The notes: generated from the letters alone by a model not told the origin. 64,000 bases of DNA from Lachnospiraceae bacterium (GCA_017441585.1 JAFRWW010000020.1:37275-101274); one strand, 5' to 3'; numbered from the stretch's first letter, positions 1 to 9,407 are shown. Numbers and translations are program-made.

Positions 1-1
1 T

Positions 2-889
2 GAGGTACATGCGGTATGGATCAGCTTCATGGATATGCAGACCATGCTGATGGGCAAGAATCAGGCACAGTTTGATGCGAATTTTACCGCAGCCTGCGAT
101 AAGGTGCTGGCAAATGCGGGTACGGATGTAATAGTACATGTAAGATCACATAATGACGCCATTTATCCTTCAGGCATCTATCCCTGGAGCGTAAGGATGT
201 GCGGCGGTATCAATCCCGGATTTGATCCCCTTGCTGATATGGTGGGCATAGCACATTCAAAGGGCCTTAAGTTCCACGCATGGGTGAATCCTTATGGATA
301 CAGAAACGGCGTGTATGAGAATCCTCAGTATGTATCACAGGAAAACATCGTAAACGGCGTGGCTGAGATCGTGAATAATTACGCTGTGGACGGCGTACAT
401 TTTGATGATTATTTCCCTCCCGTGGGCGCAGGCACCAACAATCAGATGATCCAGAGAGTATATGCTACCTGCCATGGTGCAGGCAAGGTCTTCGGTATCA
501 GCCCTCAGGGTAATGTGGAGAATAATATTGCCATGGGTGCGGATGTGGCTACCTGGCTGTCCACTCCCGGCTATATCGATTACATAGCTCCTCAGATCTA
601 CTGGACGGATAACTATGGCGCAGCGGGCAATGTGACCATGTTCTCAAACAGACTTAACCAGTGGACAGCCATGAATACCGCAGGCATCCCCATGTATGTG
701 GGACTGGCCGCTTACCGCGGAGGCAGTGTGATGGGTGCCGATAAGGGCTGGGCTTTAAAGAACAATAACCTTCAGACTCAGGCCAATCAGGCGGCTGCAA
801 AGGGCTGGAGAGGATACTTTATTTACAGCTTTGCATCTCTTTCAACCCCTGTCTGCCAGGCTGAGCTTTCAAATCTGCTGGCAAGATAA
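2..889 (+). CDS. GHL10-family secreted glycoside hydrolase-like protein (5' truncated)
   Basis: The reading frame is open from base 2 and reads EVHAVWISFMDMQ, so the gene starts before the window; the first in-frame ATG (29) is internal. The opening matches the usual start of the glycosyl hydrolase-like 10 (formerly DUF187) TIM-barrel. Further family hallmarks are HAWVNPYGYRN near residue 93, DGVHFDDYFPP near residue 129 (acidic residues in the presumed active site), and APQIYWTDNYG. Family members are extracytoplasmic enzymes thought to cleave or remodel cell-wall or other glycans; the substrate here is unknown. The domain runs to the end of the protein (LSNLLAR) with no wall anchor. A repeat and a strong terminator follow, so this is probably the last gene of its transcript. 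Confidence 0.85.
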   Translation, partial: EVHAVWISFMDMQTMLMGKNQAQFDANFTAACDKVLANAGTDVIVHVRSHNDAIYPSGIYPWSVRMCGGINPGFDPLADMVGIAHSKGLKFHAWVNPYGYRNGVYENPQYVSQENIVNGVAEIVNNYAVDGVHFDDYFPPVGAGTNNQMIQRVYATCHGAGKVFGISPQGNVENNIAMGADVATWLSTPGYIDYIAPQIYWTDNYGAAGNVTMFSNRLNQWTAMNTAGIPMYVGLAAYRGGSVMGADKGWALKNNNLQTQANQAAAKGWRGYFIYSFASLSTPVCQAELSNLLAR

Positions 890-925
890 GGAATGCGAAG
901 GATATTCAGTTAAAATCTAAGGAGG

Positions 926-996
926 ATTCTCCTGACGGAGAATCTTTGAAGTCCCTCAAAGCCGGGACTGGCTCTCCCGATCAGAGATCGGGAGCA
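926..996 (+). repeat. Three-hairpin repeat, copy A
   Basis: Three successive hairpins. The first is ATTCTCC/GGAGAAT around TGAC (926-943), the second GTCCC/GGGAC (951-968), and the third CTCCCGATC/GATCGGGAG around an AGA loop (974-994). From about 944 to 996 the block is almost identical to the copy in the ileS leader (42158-42230). The third hairpin alone recurs inside a coding sequence at 5264-5291. Copy A sits between the GHL10 gene stop and its terminator. A short open frame through it is most likely not a gene. Confidence 0.9.
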
Positions 997-1011
997 GATA
1001 AGGATGTGATG

Positions 1012-1043
1012 AAACCTGCCGGTTTTGATGCCGGCAGGTTTTT
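1012..1043 (+). terminator. Rho-independent terminator after the GHL10 gene
   Basis: An 11-bp perfect stem AAACCTGCCGG/CCGGCAGGTTT with an 8-nt loop is followed by a short T run. It ends plus-strand transcription and lies just beyond the 3' end of the convergent GNAT-methyltransferase gene. Confidence 0.88.
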
Positions 1044-1056
1044 AATGTTTTATAAA

Positions 1057-2595
1057 CTACTGTTTCTTTGCAATCAGTACTATTTCTTTAGCATGTGGAT
1101 CTGTAGGACCAAGCGGCTCATCAAAATGACCCGCCCGTACAAAGCGGCAATCCTCAATACAAAAGCCTACATTTTTTACCAAATCAATTATTTCATTCAT
1201 TCGATATCTCTTATCACGGATAACGAACTCCGCAGGAAGCATCTCATCTTCTCCAAATTGCTCCTTTCGATAAACAAGTCCGTCTCTTGTATCGATTGCC
1301 AGGTATTCCGGATTAAAAATGTCACCTGTACTTTGCATTACATTTCCGGGTTTTAAATCAAGCAGAATTTCGGGATCTTCTGACAAAATCCCCTTTTGTG
1401 ATTCTGGAACCAGATGCTCCGTAAGTTCCATATTCATTACCGAAGCGACAAAATACCCATCAGGGGCAAGGATTTCGTATGCTTTCTGTATTATTTTAAT
1501 ATTATCCGCCTGCGAAGGATAGGAACCTATCACATCATATAAAGATATTACGAGGTCGGCATAATTTGTTTCCTTTAACTCGCGTATGTCGGCACAATAA
1601 AAAGAACATCCGTCAATTCCTTGCTCAGTTGCATTCTTTTTTGCTTTAATAATATTGGTTTCGGAATAATCATACGATAATACTTTCAAACCTCTTCGGG
1701 CCATTTCTATTGAATGTCTGCCAATACCACATCCCAGATCAACAGCTGTGCTATGATCATTTATATGTATCTTTCCCAAAATGAAATCAATTTCCGCAGA
1801 TGAACCTTTAGCCCAGGCATGGCTCTCCATATTCATTCTGCTGTAAGCTTCTTTTAATTGCATTTCCGAAAAATCGATCAGTTCATTAAAAGAGCGCTTG
1901 TATCGATCAACATCCACCTTCTGGTCCTGAAACACAAACGCAATCCATTCGCGTCCCGGTTTTAATTTACCAAGCTTAAGCTCACATTCATCTATACCAC
2001 TATATCCGCTATTATCTACAGAAAAATGTGAGTTGATCTGTGATGAATCTGCGGATATCTCGATCACTCCCTCTTTAGCAAATCCGATATCCATGCTGAT
2101 CATCTCAATATCATCAATGTGATCAACTATTATTTCAGATCTGCACTCCCTAAAAGTCGCAGCTTCCAAAGTTTTAACGGTACATGGATTTGCCGTTGCC
2201 AATCCCCATGCATAATCATCGGAAAAACCCCAGATTGATCTTAAAAGTGTGCTCGCGATTCCCCTTTGACGATAGTTTTTATCAACGACCAGCTGAACTA
2301 CCCAGGTCATTATGCCAATATTTTTATATGATTTTCTTATATAAAACGCCTGCCCGATTATCCTGCCGGCCTTTCGTGCCAGAGCAACAGAAAAATCGGG
2401 GGTACAATAATGATTCTTGTAATAAGATGCACTTAGTCGGACGTTCTGACCGGGGCGAATATCAGAATATTCAGAATAATTACCATAATTTGAACTGAAC
2501 AACTTAGCGCACTCAGTTAAAACCTCATCGGAAAGAAACTGAGTCTTTTGGTTTGTATATTGAATTTCGTCATTATGGTGAATAACAGCAGACAT
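1057..2595 (-). CDS. GNAT acetyltransferase-SAM methyltransferase fusion protein
   Basis: About 512 residues in two enzyme modules. Residues ~60-170 form a GNAT N-acetyltransferase domain with the acetyl-CoA pyrophosphate-binding loop RQRGIA (within VVDKNYRQRGIASTLLRSI). Residues ~270-400 form a class I SAM-dependent methyltransferase: motif I is AVDLGCGIGRHS, the acidic post-I residue follows in LSYDYSE, then CADIRE. The substrate is unknown; the fusion suggests modification of one small molecule or peptide at two positions. I prefer ATG at 2595 (MSAVIHH); an in-frame GTG at 2601 is an alternative, and neither has a strong ribosome-binding site. The gene is clearly AT-richer than both neighbours and has its own consensus promoter, which suggests acquisition by transfer. 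It faces the GHL10 gene. Confidence 0.8.
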   Translation of the reverse strand: MSAVIHHNDEIQYTNQKTQFLSDEVLTECAKLFSSNYGNYSEYSDIRPGQNVRLSASYYKNHYCTPDFSVALARKAGRIIGQAFYIRKSYKNIGIMTWVVQLVVDKNYRQRGIASTLLRSIWGFSDDYAWGLATANPCTVKTLEAATFRECRSEIIVDHIDDIEMISMDIGFAKEGVIEISADSSQINSHFSVDNSGYSGIDECELKLGKLKPGREWIAFVFQDQKVDVDRYKRSFNELIDFSEMQLKEAYSRMNMESHAWAKGSSAEIDFILGKIHINDHSTAVDLGCGIGRHSIEMARRGLKVLSYDYSETNIIKAKKNATEQGIDGCSFYCADIRELKETNYADLVISLYDVIGSYPSQADNIKIIQKAYEILAPDGYFVASVMNMELTEHLVPESQKGILSEDPEILLDLKPGNVMQSTGDIFNPEYLAIDTRDGLVYRKEQFGEDEMLPAEFVIRDKRYRMNEIIDLVKNVGFCIEDCRFVRAGHFDEPLGPTDPHAKEIVLIAKKQ

Positions 2596-2640
2596 AATCA
2601 CTCTCTAATTTAAATATGTTTATTCAAAACAACCGACTTA

Positions 2641-2669
2641 ATTATACATTTTTACATAGAGTCTGACAA
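2641..2669 (-). promoter_or_regulatory. Sigma-A promoter of the GNAT-methyltransferase gene
   Basis: On the minus strand, TTGTCA (2669-2664) and TATAAT (2646-2641) are separated by 17 bp, about 45 nt before the gene start. Confidence 0.8.
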
Positions 2670-2693
2670 CATACCAATTAAACAGTGACCGTT

Positions 2694-2722
2694 AAGCATC
2701 CATTTTACGTGGGTGCTTTTTT
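2694..2722 (+). terminator. Orphan plus-strand terminator
   Basis: Stem AAGCATCC/GGGTGCTT (one G-T pair) with a 9-nt loop is followed by a T run on the plus strand. No plus-strand gene ends here: the gene to the left points the other way. It may be the remnant of a displaced gene or the end of a small RNA. The remainder of the ~300-base gap at 2602-2906 holds only the two promoters listed. Confidence 0.55.
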
Positions 2723-2758
2723 ATTGCAGGTGCGTATATGTAATATAGCGAAAAGAAA

Positions 2759-2787
2759 TACAATGAGGTGGTATTTTATGGTATAAT
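2759..2787 (+). promoter_or_regulatory. Extended -10 promoter of the large secreted protein gene
   Basis: TATAAT at 2782-2787 is preceded by TGG, giving the TGn extended -10 form. The -35 (TACAAT, 2759-2764) is weak. The implied leader is about 110 nt. Confidence 0.6.
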
Positions 2788-2906
2788 CAGTATCAGCAGG
2801 GATGAAATATCCCGCTGTGGCATCCGATAAATAAAATGTGACGTGTAGCGATGTTAAATAAATACGATAAACTGATAAACGCAGACTGAGAGAGGAGAGG
2901 GCTACA

Positions 2907-5900
2907 ATGAAAAGGAAAATAAGACAGATATTTTGTGCACTGACGGTTATTTCATTGATAACGGGGAGTATTCCGGTATCTGCTTTTGCCACGGCAGGTG
3001 AAGGAAATACGGCCGGATCAGGCGATATGATGCTTTCGCCGGATTATGACGCCGCTCAGATCACTGTACTCGGGGAGGACGGAAAGCCGCTTTCCACGGA
3101 TGATGAAGCATATAAAAATGCTTTGGAGAAATATAATGGCTTCTTCTCGCAGCTGGATGGAAAGACCTTTGATGCAAGCAATAATGACATGACCGATCTC
3201 ATCATAGATCAGATGAATGAGATGGAAGGGATAGATACGTCCGATCATAATGCGGATGATGCACAGGATGAAGATGGTATATCCGCATATTATGAGGAGG
3301 AGAGTGATGAGCTTTCCGAAGATATCGTGGCGGCAGGAGATGGGTTGCCGGAAAATAATAAGCAGGATATGAATGGCGACTCTGCCATAAGCGAAGGGGA
3401 TGATGCGTCTGCGGCATCAGGTGATGAGACGTTTAATACGGAGATGCCTGCATACAATGATACTGCAGCCGATTATTCTACGCTTAAGAATCCGACGGTA
3501 AAGGACGGAAAATCCACTTGGGACTGTGTGTGGTTCGGCAGCTGCATGAAAGTGGGACAGACTTCTGATGCGGGCGGACTTATTAAGTGGAGGATACTTG
3601 AGATAAAGGGAAATACAGCCACATTGATGTGCGAAACTCCCTTCATCAGGGATATGGTTTATTCCGGAGGTCAGGATAAGACATATAAGAACTCTGCTAT
3701 AAATAAGTTTCTGAAGGGCGATTTTCGTACCAGAGTCCTTACCTATAAGGAGAAGGACGCCCTGAGGATCGTGGCTGATAATAACAGTACCATCATTCCT
3801 ACATGGGATATGTTAAATGACAGCAGATACGGTTTCACGGGAAAAGATTCCAGAAAATGGAAGAGTGATTACTGGATCTCGGATATGGATCAGAATGATA
3901 ACTGTTATGTTTCGGATGGAGAGAAAGTACGCTATAAGCTTGAAAAAGAATATATCAAGGTCGGCGGTTACAACGTGACCAATTATGGAGATAAAAAACT
4001 GGGAGTGAGACCGGTGATAGGAGTCGATCTTTCTAAAAAGGGCGTGTGGTCATATGCGGGTACCATATGTTCCGACGGGACCATGAATGAAGTGGTGCCC
4101 TCCGGTGCCAGAGTGATAAAGCTGGATGCGACAGGGGGCAGCCTTGACGTATCCACCGTCAAACTGGATAAAGAGAAGAATATGATACCCTATAACGGTC
4201 TGCCTGATCCGGTGCGCAAAGGTTATGATTTCCTGGGATGGTATGATAAGAAGGATAAAAGTGAAGGCGGAAACAGATATGTGATCCGTTCGGTGGTTCC
4301 TGAGGATGTGGATACTCTTTACGCCAGGTGGAGGGATGAGATAACCGCAAAGAGTTTTATCATGAAAGGCGACAACATGAAAATAGACCTGCCTGAGGAT
4401 CATGATGATATTCCATTTTTCAACAGGGGTCTTGAATTTGACTTTGCCGGCCTTAACGCATCATTTTTTTATGACAAGGAAGAAGGCACCTATGAGGTGG
4501 GTATTGGTTTTGATATTCTGGCCGTAAAGGAGAATGCCGAGGAGAGAGGCTTTAATCCCAAGAAATATTTCGGCGGGGAAGCCAAGGATCTGGAAAAGAA
4601 TATAATGAAGGCCTGGGAGGCTCTGGATACGGCGAGAATGAATAATATAAGTAAGCCGATAAAGGTTCAGGGCGAGGTGGAACCGGCATTTTATATTTTG
4701 GGATACGCTGAGGGCACGGTGGATGATGAAGGTCTCATGCCGCCTACCTCCGGGCGCTTATGCATATATTTTGAGTGCTATTATAACGGTCAGTGGCAGA
4801 CGGCCATCGTATTCATACCGGTTACCCTGAAACTCAGGTTTGGAGGCAACGGAACCTTAAGCTTTGTGATAGAGCAGAATAAGGATAAGACTTATAATCT
4901 GGCAGGAGAAGCCGAGATAATCTTCCCCGATATAGAACTGCGTGCCGGCATTGGTCTTGCCTATGTCGCATCCGTAGGCGTGTACGGGGCAGCCTCCAGC
5001 GTGCTGGATATGAGGTATGACAGTGACGGCTTTTCCGGGAAATGGTTCCTAAAGGGAGAAGCCGGGATGTACGCCACCTTCCTGGCGGTGGATTATAAAA
5101 AGTGTATTTTGAAAACTCCGGAGCTTAAAATAGCGGACTGGGGGGATTACTACAGTAAAACGGGAGGTGTTCCCACAGGCGGATCCCCGGAATATGTACA
5201 GACCGAAGAATACGGGGTGACAAGGACAGGGGAAAATGCATTGAAGGACTGGTATGACGGACAGGGCTCTCCCGATCAGAGATCGGGAGCAGAAAATGAG
5301 GATGTGAACGGACTTGAATTTGAAGCAGGTGAACTGTCCGATGGCAGGGTGAGACTATTAGGTGATATGTATAATAATCCCGTCCCTAAGATCGCACAGA
5401 CAAAGGATGCGGCCGTACTGGTATTTACAGCCGATGATAATCAGGAACTTACGGGAAATCATACGGATGTATATTATTCGGTATGGGATGACGCCAAAAG
5501 AGAGTGGGGACAGCCTGAAAATATAGATGTGAATGCCCATGATACGGCGGAGTTTTATCCTGATATCGCCGCATGCGGTGATGATATATGGGCAGTGTGG
5601 ATGGATTCTGAGGAAAAGCTTACCCCTGCTGAATCCGAAATCCTGGATGGCATAAGCGGTGAAGACCTGACTGATGATCAGAAAGAGGTGCTTTCAAAGC
5701 TGGCATCGGCAATGGTGATAAAGGCTGCAAAATTTGATAAAACCTCCGGTGAGTTTGGAGAAGCCGTATCCCTGGCCCGTCCGATGGATCCTTCCAATTT
5801 GGATATCAAGCCGAGGATCGCTTATGCACAGGGCAGACCCTATGTGGTATGGCTTTGTGATTCCAATCCCGATATGGACTTTAAGGGCGGTACGTCCGAT

Positions 5901-8168
5901 ACCGGTACTGAGCAGATAAAATATGCTTACCTTGATGGCGTTGAATGGAATTATGGCGAGATCGATCCAGGCAACGTGAGCGTTACGGACATAGCCGCCG
6001 GTGAACTTTCGGGAAAGACTGTCATAGTATACGGCATTGACGAGGACAGATGTTTTGACACTACAGAAGATGTAGCCCTTTATGCGGTTTGTCCCGGTAA
6101 GGCCGGTGATAAGATAAAACTTTCCGAGGCAGGCAATGGGGCGGACAATCCGCAGTTTACCCATATCGGTGATGAGACTGTCGTGATCTGGTATGAGAAA
6201 AACGGAGAGGAAAAAACAGGTCTTAAATACACTGCGACTTTGGATCCAGGGGATATAAAGGGTGTCCATTTTGATGATTCTTCTGCGCTTTCGCCTGATT
6301 TTAAGGTGATGGATGATAGTGCGGTGAATGATGGTGTGACCGGTACCACCCTGATCGTCAGCACTGTCGGCAGTGACGAAGCCGGGGATGTTCCCTACGG
6401 AGAATCCAACAGGGAGATATCCGCATATATCCTTGATGAAGCCGATCCTGCAATCCGGGAAGATGGTTACGGGGTTGATGCAGGCAGCCCTATCCGTATA
6501 AAGAATACCGGCATGGACGGCAGTGTGGATGTGGTGACCGGACTGTGGAGTGAAGATGCAGATGGTGAAAGCGATCTGATCCTGATCTACACCGAATCGA
6601 AAGTTGATTTCAAGAATGAAAAGACTTTTGATATCTCGACCTCACTTTATATGACCGACGTGGCAAACGATGAGGACATCATCATAGATGACTATGAGGT
6701 GGTGGACGTGGAGCCCGAAGATATAGAATACGGCGAAACCATTCCCCTTGAATGCACGGTCAAAAATGCCAGCTTTGAGGACATGGATGCCTTTAATGCG
6801 CAGGTTACCTATGGGGATAAGGTGCTCTTTGATGAAAAGATAGACATGGATGAAGCCCTGGAGGCAGGCGATAGCATGGATTATATGCTGGATGTAAAAC
6901 TGCCTGAGAATGTAAAACTTGAGCCCGGGTCACAGCTCACGCTCACTGTCACTGCGCCTGAGGGTGAAAAGGATATAGAGATTGATACTTCCGACAATGT
7001 ACAAAGATATAATGTTGGTGATACGAATCTGGTGCTTAAGCAGGATGTGTGGGCAGACAAAAACGCCGTTTCTGTAAACTATGTGATCGAAAACACCAGT
7101 ATATTTGATACGACGGGTAAGTTTGGCATATACAGGAAAAATGCGGACGGTACCGATACGCTGCTGGCTGAATCGGAAGAACTGACAATAGGGGCAAAGG
7201 ACAGCCTGGAACTTTGTTTCGACGAGGATATGATCGCAGAACTTACCTCTTATGGCGATGTGATCACGGCAAAGGTCATGACCGATGCACAGGAAAGTTA
7301 CACTGCCGATAATGATGATCTGTTCAGGGTGACGCAAGGCTATATAGATGAAGTAAAGGTGAGTGAGTCAAAACTGGAACTTGCCGTGGGTGAGAGCAGG
7401 GAACTTGGGGCCACGGTGGTACCCGAAAAACTTTCGGATATCGGCGTGAACTTTATGTCCATGGATGAAAGCGTAGCTGTGGTTGACAGGTATGGCAGGG
7501 TAACCGCGGTGGCAGCAGGAAGTACAATGATCATCGCTGCCGCAAACGATGGCGGCGGCGCTTTGGCAGAGGTTGCCGTGAATGTATATAATGCGGATGT
7601 GGCAGCCCTGGGTGATACGGACGTGCTGATCCCTTATGCGGACTCAAAGGGCAGGATGAAGGGTTATCAGCTGAGCCTGTCCGAAAACAGGACATCCGCG
7701 ACAGTTACCGTGGCAAAGGGAAATAAGTTTGTAATGGCAAATGCCGTCAAGGGAAGTTTTGGATATAAGGATACGGCGAATAAAAAGATAGTGGGCGTCA
7801 ACAAAAAGGGCGTGGTAAAGGCAAAGAAGCCGACAGAAAATGCCGTGATCCTGTACACCGATTCAAGAACAGGTAAGACTGTGGAGGTGACGGTGCGCGT
7901 CAGGGAGATGAAATTTGAGGGCAGTAAAAATCTTAAGACGACGGTATCCTTAAATTCTGCTTTTGATCTGCAGCCCCAGCTTTTGCTTAATGCGCAGTTT
8001 AAGCCGAAGAATGAAAGGTATAAGAATGTGGTGCCGGACTTTAAATACGATAAGGACTCAAAGGGTAACTGGCATCTGACCGGAAAGCCGGCGGGCAAGG
8101 GTTCCGTGAGCATACCCGTCTATGTGTACGGTAAAAAGTTTAACCTTAAGATAAAGGTAAAGTCATGA
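2907..8168 (+). CDS. Large secreted multidomain protein (DUF6273-like, InlB-type repeat, CARDB-like and BIG2-like domains)
   Basis: 1753 residues. It begins with a Sec signal peptide (basic MKRKIRQ, hydrophobic core, cleavage probably after SAFA, residue ~29), then an acidic linker. Residues ~200-376 resemble DUF6273 (WRILEIKGNTATL, YWISDMD). Residues ~401-476 are a Listeria-Bacteroides/InlB repeat (GYDFLGWYDKKD, LYARW). Residues ~810-1110 contain repeated propeller-like phrases (VYYSVWDD, PYVVWLCDS, VVIWYEKNG). Residues ~1260-1370 are CARDB-like and ~1476-1560 a BIG2 Ig-like domain (VAVVDRYGRVTAVAAGST). There is no LPXTG or obvious membrane anchor. The start ATG follows a GAGAGGAGAGG ribosome-binding site. 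Residues 787-795 (GSPDQRSGA) are encoded by a copy of the window's palindromic repeat. Likely role is cell-surface adhesion or glycan binding (inferred from domains). Its 3' end overlaps the convergent acetyltransferase gene by 6 bp. Confidence 0.85.
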   Translation: MKRKIRQIFCALTVISLITGSIPVSAFATAGEGNTAGSGDMMLSPDYDAAQITVLGEDGKPLSTDDEAYKNALEKYNGFFSQLDGKTFDASNNDMTDLIIDQMNEMEGIDTSDHNADDAQDEDGISAYYEEESDELSEDIVAAGDGLPENNKQDMNGDSAISEGDDASAASGDETFNTEMPAYNDTAADYSTLKNPTVKDGKSTWDCVWFGSCMKVGQTSDAGGLIKWRILEIKGNTATLMCETPFIRDMVYSGGQDKTYKNSAINKFLKGDFRTRVLTYKEKDALRIVADNNSTIIPTWDMLNDSRYGFTGKDSRKWKSDYWISDMDQNDNCYVSDGEKVRYKLEKEYIKVGGYNVTNYGDKKLGVRPVIGVDLSKKGVWSYAGTICSDGTMNEVVPSGARVIKLDATGGSLDVSTVKLDKEKNMIPYNGLPDPVRKGYDFLGWYDKKDKSEGGNRYVIRSVVPEDVDTLYARWRDEITAKSFIMKGDNMKIDLPEDHDDIPFFNRGLEFDFAGLNASFFYDKEEGTYEVGIGFDILAVKENAEERGFNPKKYFGGEAKDLEKNIMKAWEALDTARMNNISKPIKVQGEVEPAFYILGYAEGTVDDEGLMPPTSGRLCIYFECYYNGQWQTAIVFIPVTLKLRFGGNGTLSFVIEQNKDKTYNLAGEAEIIFPDIELRAGIGLAYVASVGVYGAASSVLDMRYDSDGFSGKWFLKGEAGMYATFLAVDYKKCILKTPELKIADWGDYYSKTGGVPTGGSPEYVQTEEYGVTRTGENALKDWYDGQGSPDQRSGAENEDVNGLEFEAGELSDGRVRLLGDMYNNPVPKIAQTKDAAVLVFTADDNQELTGNHTDVYYSVWDDAKREWGQPENIDVNAHDTAEFYPDIAACGDDIWAVWMDSEEKLTPAESEILDGISGEDLTDDQKEVLSKLASAMVIKAAKFDKTSGEFGEAVSLARPMDPSNLDIKPRIAYAQGRPYVVWLCDSNPDMDFKGGTSDTGTEQIKYAYLDGVEWNYGEIDPGNVSVTDIAAGELSGKTVIVYGIDEDRCFDTTEDVALYAVCPGKAGDKIKLSEAGNGADNPQFTHIGDETVVIWYEKNGEEKTGLKYTATLDPGDIKGVHFDDSSALSPDFKVMDDSAVNDGVTGTTLIVSTVGSDEAGDVPYGESNREISAYILDEADPAIREDGYGVDAGSPIRIKNTGMDGSVDVVTGLWSEDADGESDLILIYTESKVDFKNEKTFDISTSLYMTDVANDEDIIIDDYEVVDVEPEDIEYGETIPLECTVKNASFEDMDAFNAQVTYGDKVLFDEKIDMDEALEAGDSMDYMLDVKLPENVKLEPGSQLTLTVTAPEGEKDIEIDTSDNVQRYNVGDTNLVLKQDVWADKNAVSVNYVIENTSIFDTTGKFGIYRKNADGTDTLLAESEELTIGAKDSLELCFDEDMIAELTSYGDVITAKVMTDAQESYTADNDDLFRVTQGYIDEVKVSESKLELAVGESRELGATVVPEKLSDIGVNFMSMDESVAVVDRYGRVTAVAAGSTMIIAAANDGGGALAEVAVNVYNADVAALGDTDVLIPYADSKGRMKGYQLSLSENRTSATVTVAKGNKFVMANAVKGSFGYKDTANKKIVGVNKKGVVKAKKPTENAVILYTDSRTGKTVEVTVRVREMKFEGSKNLKTTVSLNSAFDLQPQLLLNAQFKPKNERYKNVVPDFKYDKDSKGNWHLTGKPAGKGSVSIPVYVYGKKFNLKIKVKS
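5264..5291 (+). repeat. Palindromic repeat inside a coding sequence, copy B (hairpin 3 only)
   Basis: The 9-bp inverted repeat CTCCCGATC/GATCGGGAG with an AGA loop (5269-5289), flanked by GGG and CA, is the same as in copies at 974-994 and 42208-42228. Here it is read in frame as GSPDQRSGA in an acidic linker of the secreted protein. Hairpins 1 and 2 are absent. Confidence 0.88.
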
Positions 8169-8945
8169 TTCCTGTGATGTGTAGGTGCAGATCTTACGGC
8201 TTCTGTTGTTTCTCACATCGTCGGCGATGATCGGATAGACATCCCCCATTTTAATGACCTTCATGGGTATCCCGTTTGCAATGAAGCGGCGGGATGCCCC
8301 TATTTTTTTGAAATCTTCTTCAAAGGGATAGATGGTTATGAATATATCCTCTGACAGATCCCTCACATTCATGGAATAGGTTCGGGTGGTCTTTACCCCG
8401 TTTTCGTCTATATAATCCGCAGTGAAATCCTTTAAATATCTGTAGGTGATGCCTTCCATCTCTTCTACATAGTGTACAAAGGTGAAGGAGTGCTGGCATT
8501 CTACGTCGATGAATAAGTTCTTTGCATTACGCTCCCTGCAGTAGGTAAAGGGAGATTCTATGCCGAAGGAACTCTTGTAATCCCGCGCGCACAGTTCCTC
8601 CTTATCTTTCCCCCAGACGGCAAAGGAATAGATGGGATGCTTAGTGCGTTTGAAGTCGTCTCTTTTAAGGGCGATCTTGCCCAAGGACCCGGTCTTGCAG
8701 GGGGTCTTATAATAGTCAAAGGTCTTGCCCTTACAGAAGTCCCAGTTAAAGGTGGGCACCAGGATGGTACCTTCGTTTCCGATGATGTCGATTATCCCAT
8801 CCAGGAAAACGTTCAGATCGCTGTCATCATCGTGCGAGATACACTCATACAGCAGATTTTTCATATCCGATGCGATCCAGACCGCATCTCCTTTTTCAAG
8901 CCCGAAGAGAGCAGGCAGATCTTTTAGTTTTATGTATTCATTCAT
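8163..8945 (-). CDS. AAC(3)-type N-acetyltransferase (Antibiotic_NAT family)
   Basis: 260 residues, matching the family of aminoglycoside 3-N-acetyltransferases and YokD. Visible family features are ILVPTFNWDFCKGKTFDY near residue 60-75, a TGSLGK segment, the HPIYSFAVWG stretch (residues ~100-110), and a later His in HSFTFVHYVE near residue 152. The family transfers acetyl from acetyl-CoA to an amine, but many members act in sugar or polysaccharide metabolism, so antibiotic resistance is not implied. The gene lies 11 nt downstream of hicA on the same strand with only a weak AAAAAAG ribosome-binding site, and is probably the third gene of that transcript. Confidence 0.85.
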   Translation of the reverse strand: MNEYIKLKDLPALFGLEKGDAVWIASDMKNLLYECISHDDDSDLNVFLDGIIDIIGNEGTILVPTFNWDFCKGKTFDYYKTPCKTGSLGKIALKRDDFKRTKHPIYSFAVWGKDKEELCARDYKSSFGIESPFTYCRERNAKNLFIDVECQHSFTFVHYVEEMEGITYRYLKDFTADYIDENGVKTTRTYSMNVRDLSEDIFITIYPFEEDFKKIGASRRFIANGIPMKVIKMGDVYPIIADDVRNNRSRKICTYTSQES

Positions 8946-8956
8946 CTTTTTTATGT

Positions 8957-9151
8957 TTAGAAATATTTAGGCAGACCACTTTGTTTAAGTACTTCATTAG
9001 CCATATCACGCGACTTAATTTTATGGTCTACGGTTACATTTTTGTTGGATATAGGACTATGCCATATATCATGATCACCTTTTCCGTGACGTACAAATGT
9101 ACATCCATTATTACGCAGGATTTTAATGAGTTCTTTGTTGTAATCGGCCAT
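8957..9151 (-). CDS. hicA: HicA-type mRNA interferase toxin
   Basis: 64 residues, typical HicA size. The N-terminus NKELIKILRNNGCTFVRHGKGDHDIWHSP shows the family's double-stranded-RNA-binding-like fold, with the catalytic His in GDHDIW. Conserved later segments are VTVDHK and LKQSGL. HicA toxins cleave mRNA during translation and are held inactive by a partner antitoxin. The start ATG overlaps the stop of the upstream DUF1902 gene (TAATG), the usual translational coupling of such pairs, here in antitoxin-first order. Confidence 0.86.
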   Translation of the reverse strand: MADYNKELIKILRNNGCTFVRHGKGDHDIWHSPISNKNVTVDHKIKSRDMANEVLKQSGLPKYF

Positions 9152-9378
9152 TAAGCGATTGCCACCTGACGCTTCTCCGTCAGAAAATCAATGCCGTCAT
9201 ATTTGTTAAACCCATTTAGTTCGAGCATTTCGGGTACAGCTATCTTAATCCGTTCGATCAAGGCATCATATGATCCGGATTCGAGAGCTAAACCGATATC
9301 ATCATTTATACCTAACCATACTTCGGCTTCAGAATCCCATTTAATTATTATTGGAATATTCATAAACATACCTCTCAT
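9151..9378 (-). CDS. DUF1902-family HicB-like antitoxin
   Basis: 75 residues from ATG at 9378, chosen because AAAGGAG lies 6 nt upstream; the longer open frame to 9462 has no ribosome-binding site and would begin upstream of the likely transcription start. The body (PIIIKWDSEAEVWLGINDDIGLALES) is a partial HicB/DUF1902 fold, the short beta-sheet domain that binds HicA-like toxins. There is no DNA-binding HTH or RHH tail, so any autoregulation would need the complex. It is translationally coupled to hicA. Confidence 0.75.
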   Translation of the reverse strand: MRGMFMNIPIIIKWDSEAEVWLGINDDIGLALESGSYDALIERIKIAVPEMLELNGFNKYDGIDFLTEKRQVAIA

Positions 9379-9407
9379 GATTTTCTCCTTTCCTGACATT
9401 GCTGACC

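Noticed and set aside
946..1356. Open frame of 136 codons through repeat copy A and antisense to the methyltransferase
   Set aside because: No ribosome-binding site; it crosses a strong terminator and is explained by the repeat and an opposing gene.
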